Made by a program: the position numbers and the translations under genes. A model generated the notes under the pieces. It searched no databases. It worked only from the letters and a program-made list of their open reading frames with translations, and was not told the origin of the DNA. This document shows, piece by piece, positions 63,183 through 64,000 of a stretch of 64,000 nucleotides of DNA. The stretch is taken from the NCBI RefSeq assembly GCF_007860015.1, contig NZ_SJPS01000003.1, forward strand, positions 682,001 through 746,000, given 5' to 3'. The first letter of the stretch is position 1; each line of letters opens with the position of its first letter. The DNA is from Bythopirellula polymerisocia. Lineage in GTDB: Bacteria > Planctomycetota > Planctomycetia > Pirellulales > Lacipirellulaceae.

Positions 63183-63363
63183 TGAAATAGGCAGTTCGTA
63201 TAGCGGAATTGTGCCGAGTCGTCTCCGCCCTCGGTTGAATTGTTAACGACCCTTCAATCCGGGCGGTTTGCGCTAGCAGGCTAGCTATTCTACTGTGATA
63301 CTGGTGTGCATGACAATCAATGTTTGCCCGCAACCTAAAACCTCAGTTTACTCGCCCCATTCA

Positions 63364-64000
63364 ATGGCAACCGTCGACAAATCAGGTGAGCGCGTTCGCG
63401 AAATGTTCGGCGAGATCGCCGGGCGCTATGATTTCCTGAATCATCTGTTGTCGTTGAATATCGATCGCTACTGGCGGTGGCGCACTGTGCGTGCCGTTCC
63501 ACCTCATCCAGGCGCCAAGATTCTCGATCTCTGTACAGGGACTGGAGATTTAGCCTTTGCCTACAATAAGGCAGCCCATGGCGAGGCTCAGATAATAGGG
63601 GCAGACTTCTGCTTGCCGATGCTTGTCATCGGGCGGGAAAAAGGGAAGAAAAGCGATGGTGCGGGGGTAACATTTCTCGAAGCCGACGCTCAACAGATCC
63701 CCCTCGAAGAAAACCAATTCGACATCGTCTCGGTGGCGTTCGGCCTAAGGAATGTGGCGGATACTGACCTCGGGCTCTCGGAAATGGTGCGTGTCTGCGC
63801 ACCGGGGGGCAAAGTGACGGTGTTGGAATTCTCAACGCCACGCTGGCAACCCTTTGGCGCGATTTACGGCTGGTATTTTCGCTATGTCTTGCCAAAGATT
63901 GGCCAATTGTTCGCCAGGAATTCCCATGCGGCTTATAACTATCTTCCTACGAGTGTGAGTCAGTTTCCGCAGGGAGAGGAACTGGCCGAGCGAATGCGAG
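63364..64000 (+). CDS. ubiE: UbiE/MenG-like methyltransferase (partial)
   Basis: The gene runs off the right edge; the first 212 residues are visible. The start MATVDKSGERVREMFGEIAG and RYDFLNHLLSLNIDRYWRWR are typical of UbiE/MenG, which methylates the ring of demethylmenaquinone or the ubiquinone precursor. SAM-binding motif I is ILDLCTGTGDLAFAY, and VLEFSTPRWQPFG and PKIGQLFARN follow. An in-frame ATG at 63310 would add 18 residues. In a menaquinone-using planctomycete it is probably MenG. Confidence 0.92.
   Translation, partial: MATVDKSGERVREMFGEIAGRYDFLNHLLSLNIDRYWRWRTVRAVPPHPGAKILDLCTGTGDLAFAYNKAAHGEAQIIGADFCLPMLVIGREKGKKSDGAGVTFLEADAQQIPLEENQFDIVSVAFGLRNVADTDLGLSEMVRVCAPGGKVTVLEFSTPRWQPFGAIYGWYFRYVLPKIGQLFARNSHAAYNYLPTSVSQFPQGEELAERMR

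Noticed and set aside
63127..63333. 68-residue minus-strand frame upstream of comB
   Set aside because: It overlaps the comB start in another frame and has no ribosome site; probably shadow.

Overview
The window looks like chromosomal DNA from a planctomycete, most likely of the Pirellulales. This is inferred from the gene content: a flagellar cluster under a sigma-54-type regulator, a TPR/ExbB/ExbD/ExbD operon, LarB, a cytochrome b-cytochrome c fusion, a RAYT-type transposase, and palindromic intergenic repeats. No rRNA is present to confirm it, and I saw no tRNA gene or CRISPR array.

Region 1 (1-21622) is a nearly unbroken plus-strand flagellar cluster. It starts with the end of a sensor kinase and an NtrC-type activator, followed by an almost perfect sigma-54 promoter (1970-1985) just before flgB. 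It continues flgB-flgC-fliE-F-G-H-I-J, a MotE-like gene, fliK, flgD, flgE, flbD, motA, motB, fliL, fliN, fliO, P, Q, R and flhB. This gives the rod/MS-ring/switch, export ATPase, export gate, hook and stator. fliM and flhA are missing from their usual places. FlgD and FlgE share an extra repeated module.

Region 2 (21623-33649) is mostly envelope genes: a sulfotransferase, a membrane protein with repeated modules, two secreted TPR proteins with an ExbB/ExbD/ExbD energy-transducing set, a YhaM-like nuclease and a protein with two thioredoxin folds.

Region 3 (33780-37380) is an accessory island holding what appears to be a complete retron. A structured RNA (34563-34731) has a 19-bp a1/a2 duplex, an AGC branch site, two msr hairpins and a long msd hairpin. 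It lies 9 nt upstream of a retron-type reverse transcriptase. A two-membrane-segment protein follows, and a small protein with a Toprim-like DxD motif precedes; either could be the effector.

Region 4 (37381-47444) holds a membrane protein, a CpsD/ParA-like ATPase and an ExeA-like ATPase; then larB, nnrD, ppx/gppA, ribF and a MacA/MacB-like adaptor and permease.

Region 5 (47445-53289) is a foreign-looking, AT-rich insertion. About 3.2 kb is non-coding and full of degenerate repeats. It is followed by an IS607-like serine recombinase carrying a long, unusual C-terminal extension, and by a RAYT transposase between perfect 19-bp inverted repeats.

Region 6 (53290-64000) returns to ordinary genes: a TolC-like protein and an ABC ATPase (minus strand; probably partners of the MacAB-like genes across the insertion), nrnA, a Rieske protein and a cytochrome b-c fusion in an overlapping operon, a zinc-ribbon membrane protein, glycyl-tRNA synthetase, comB and the start of ubiE.
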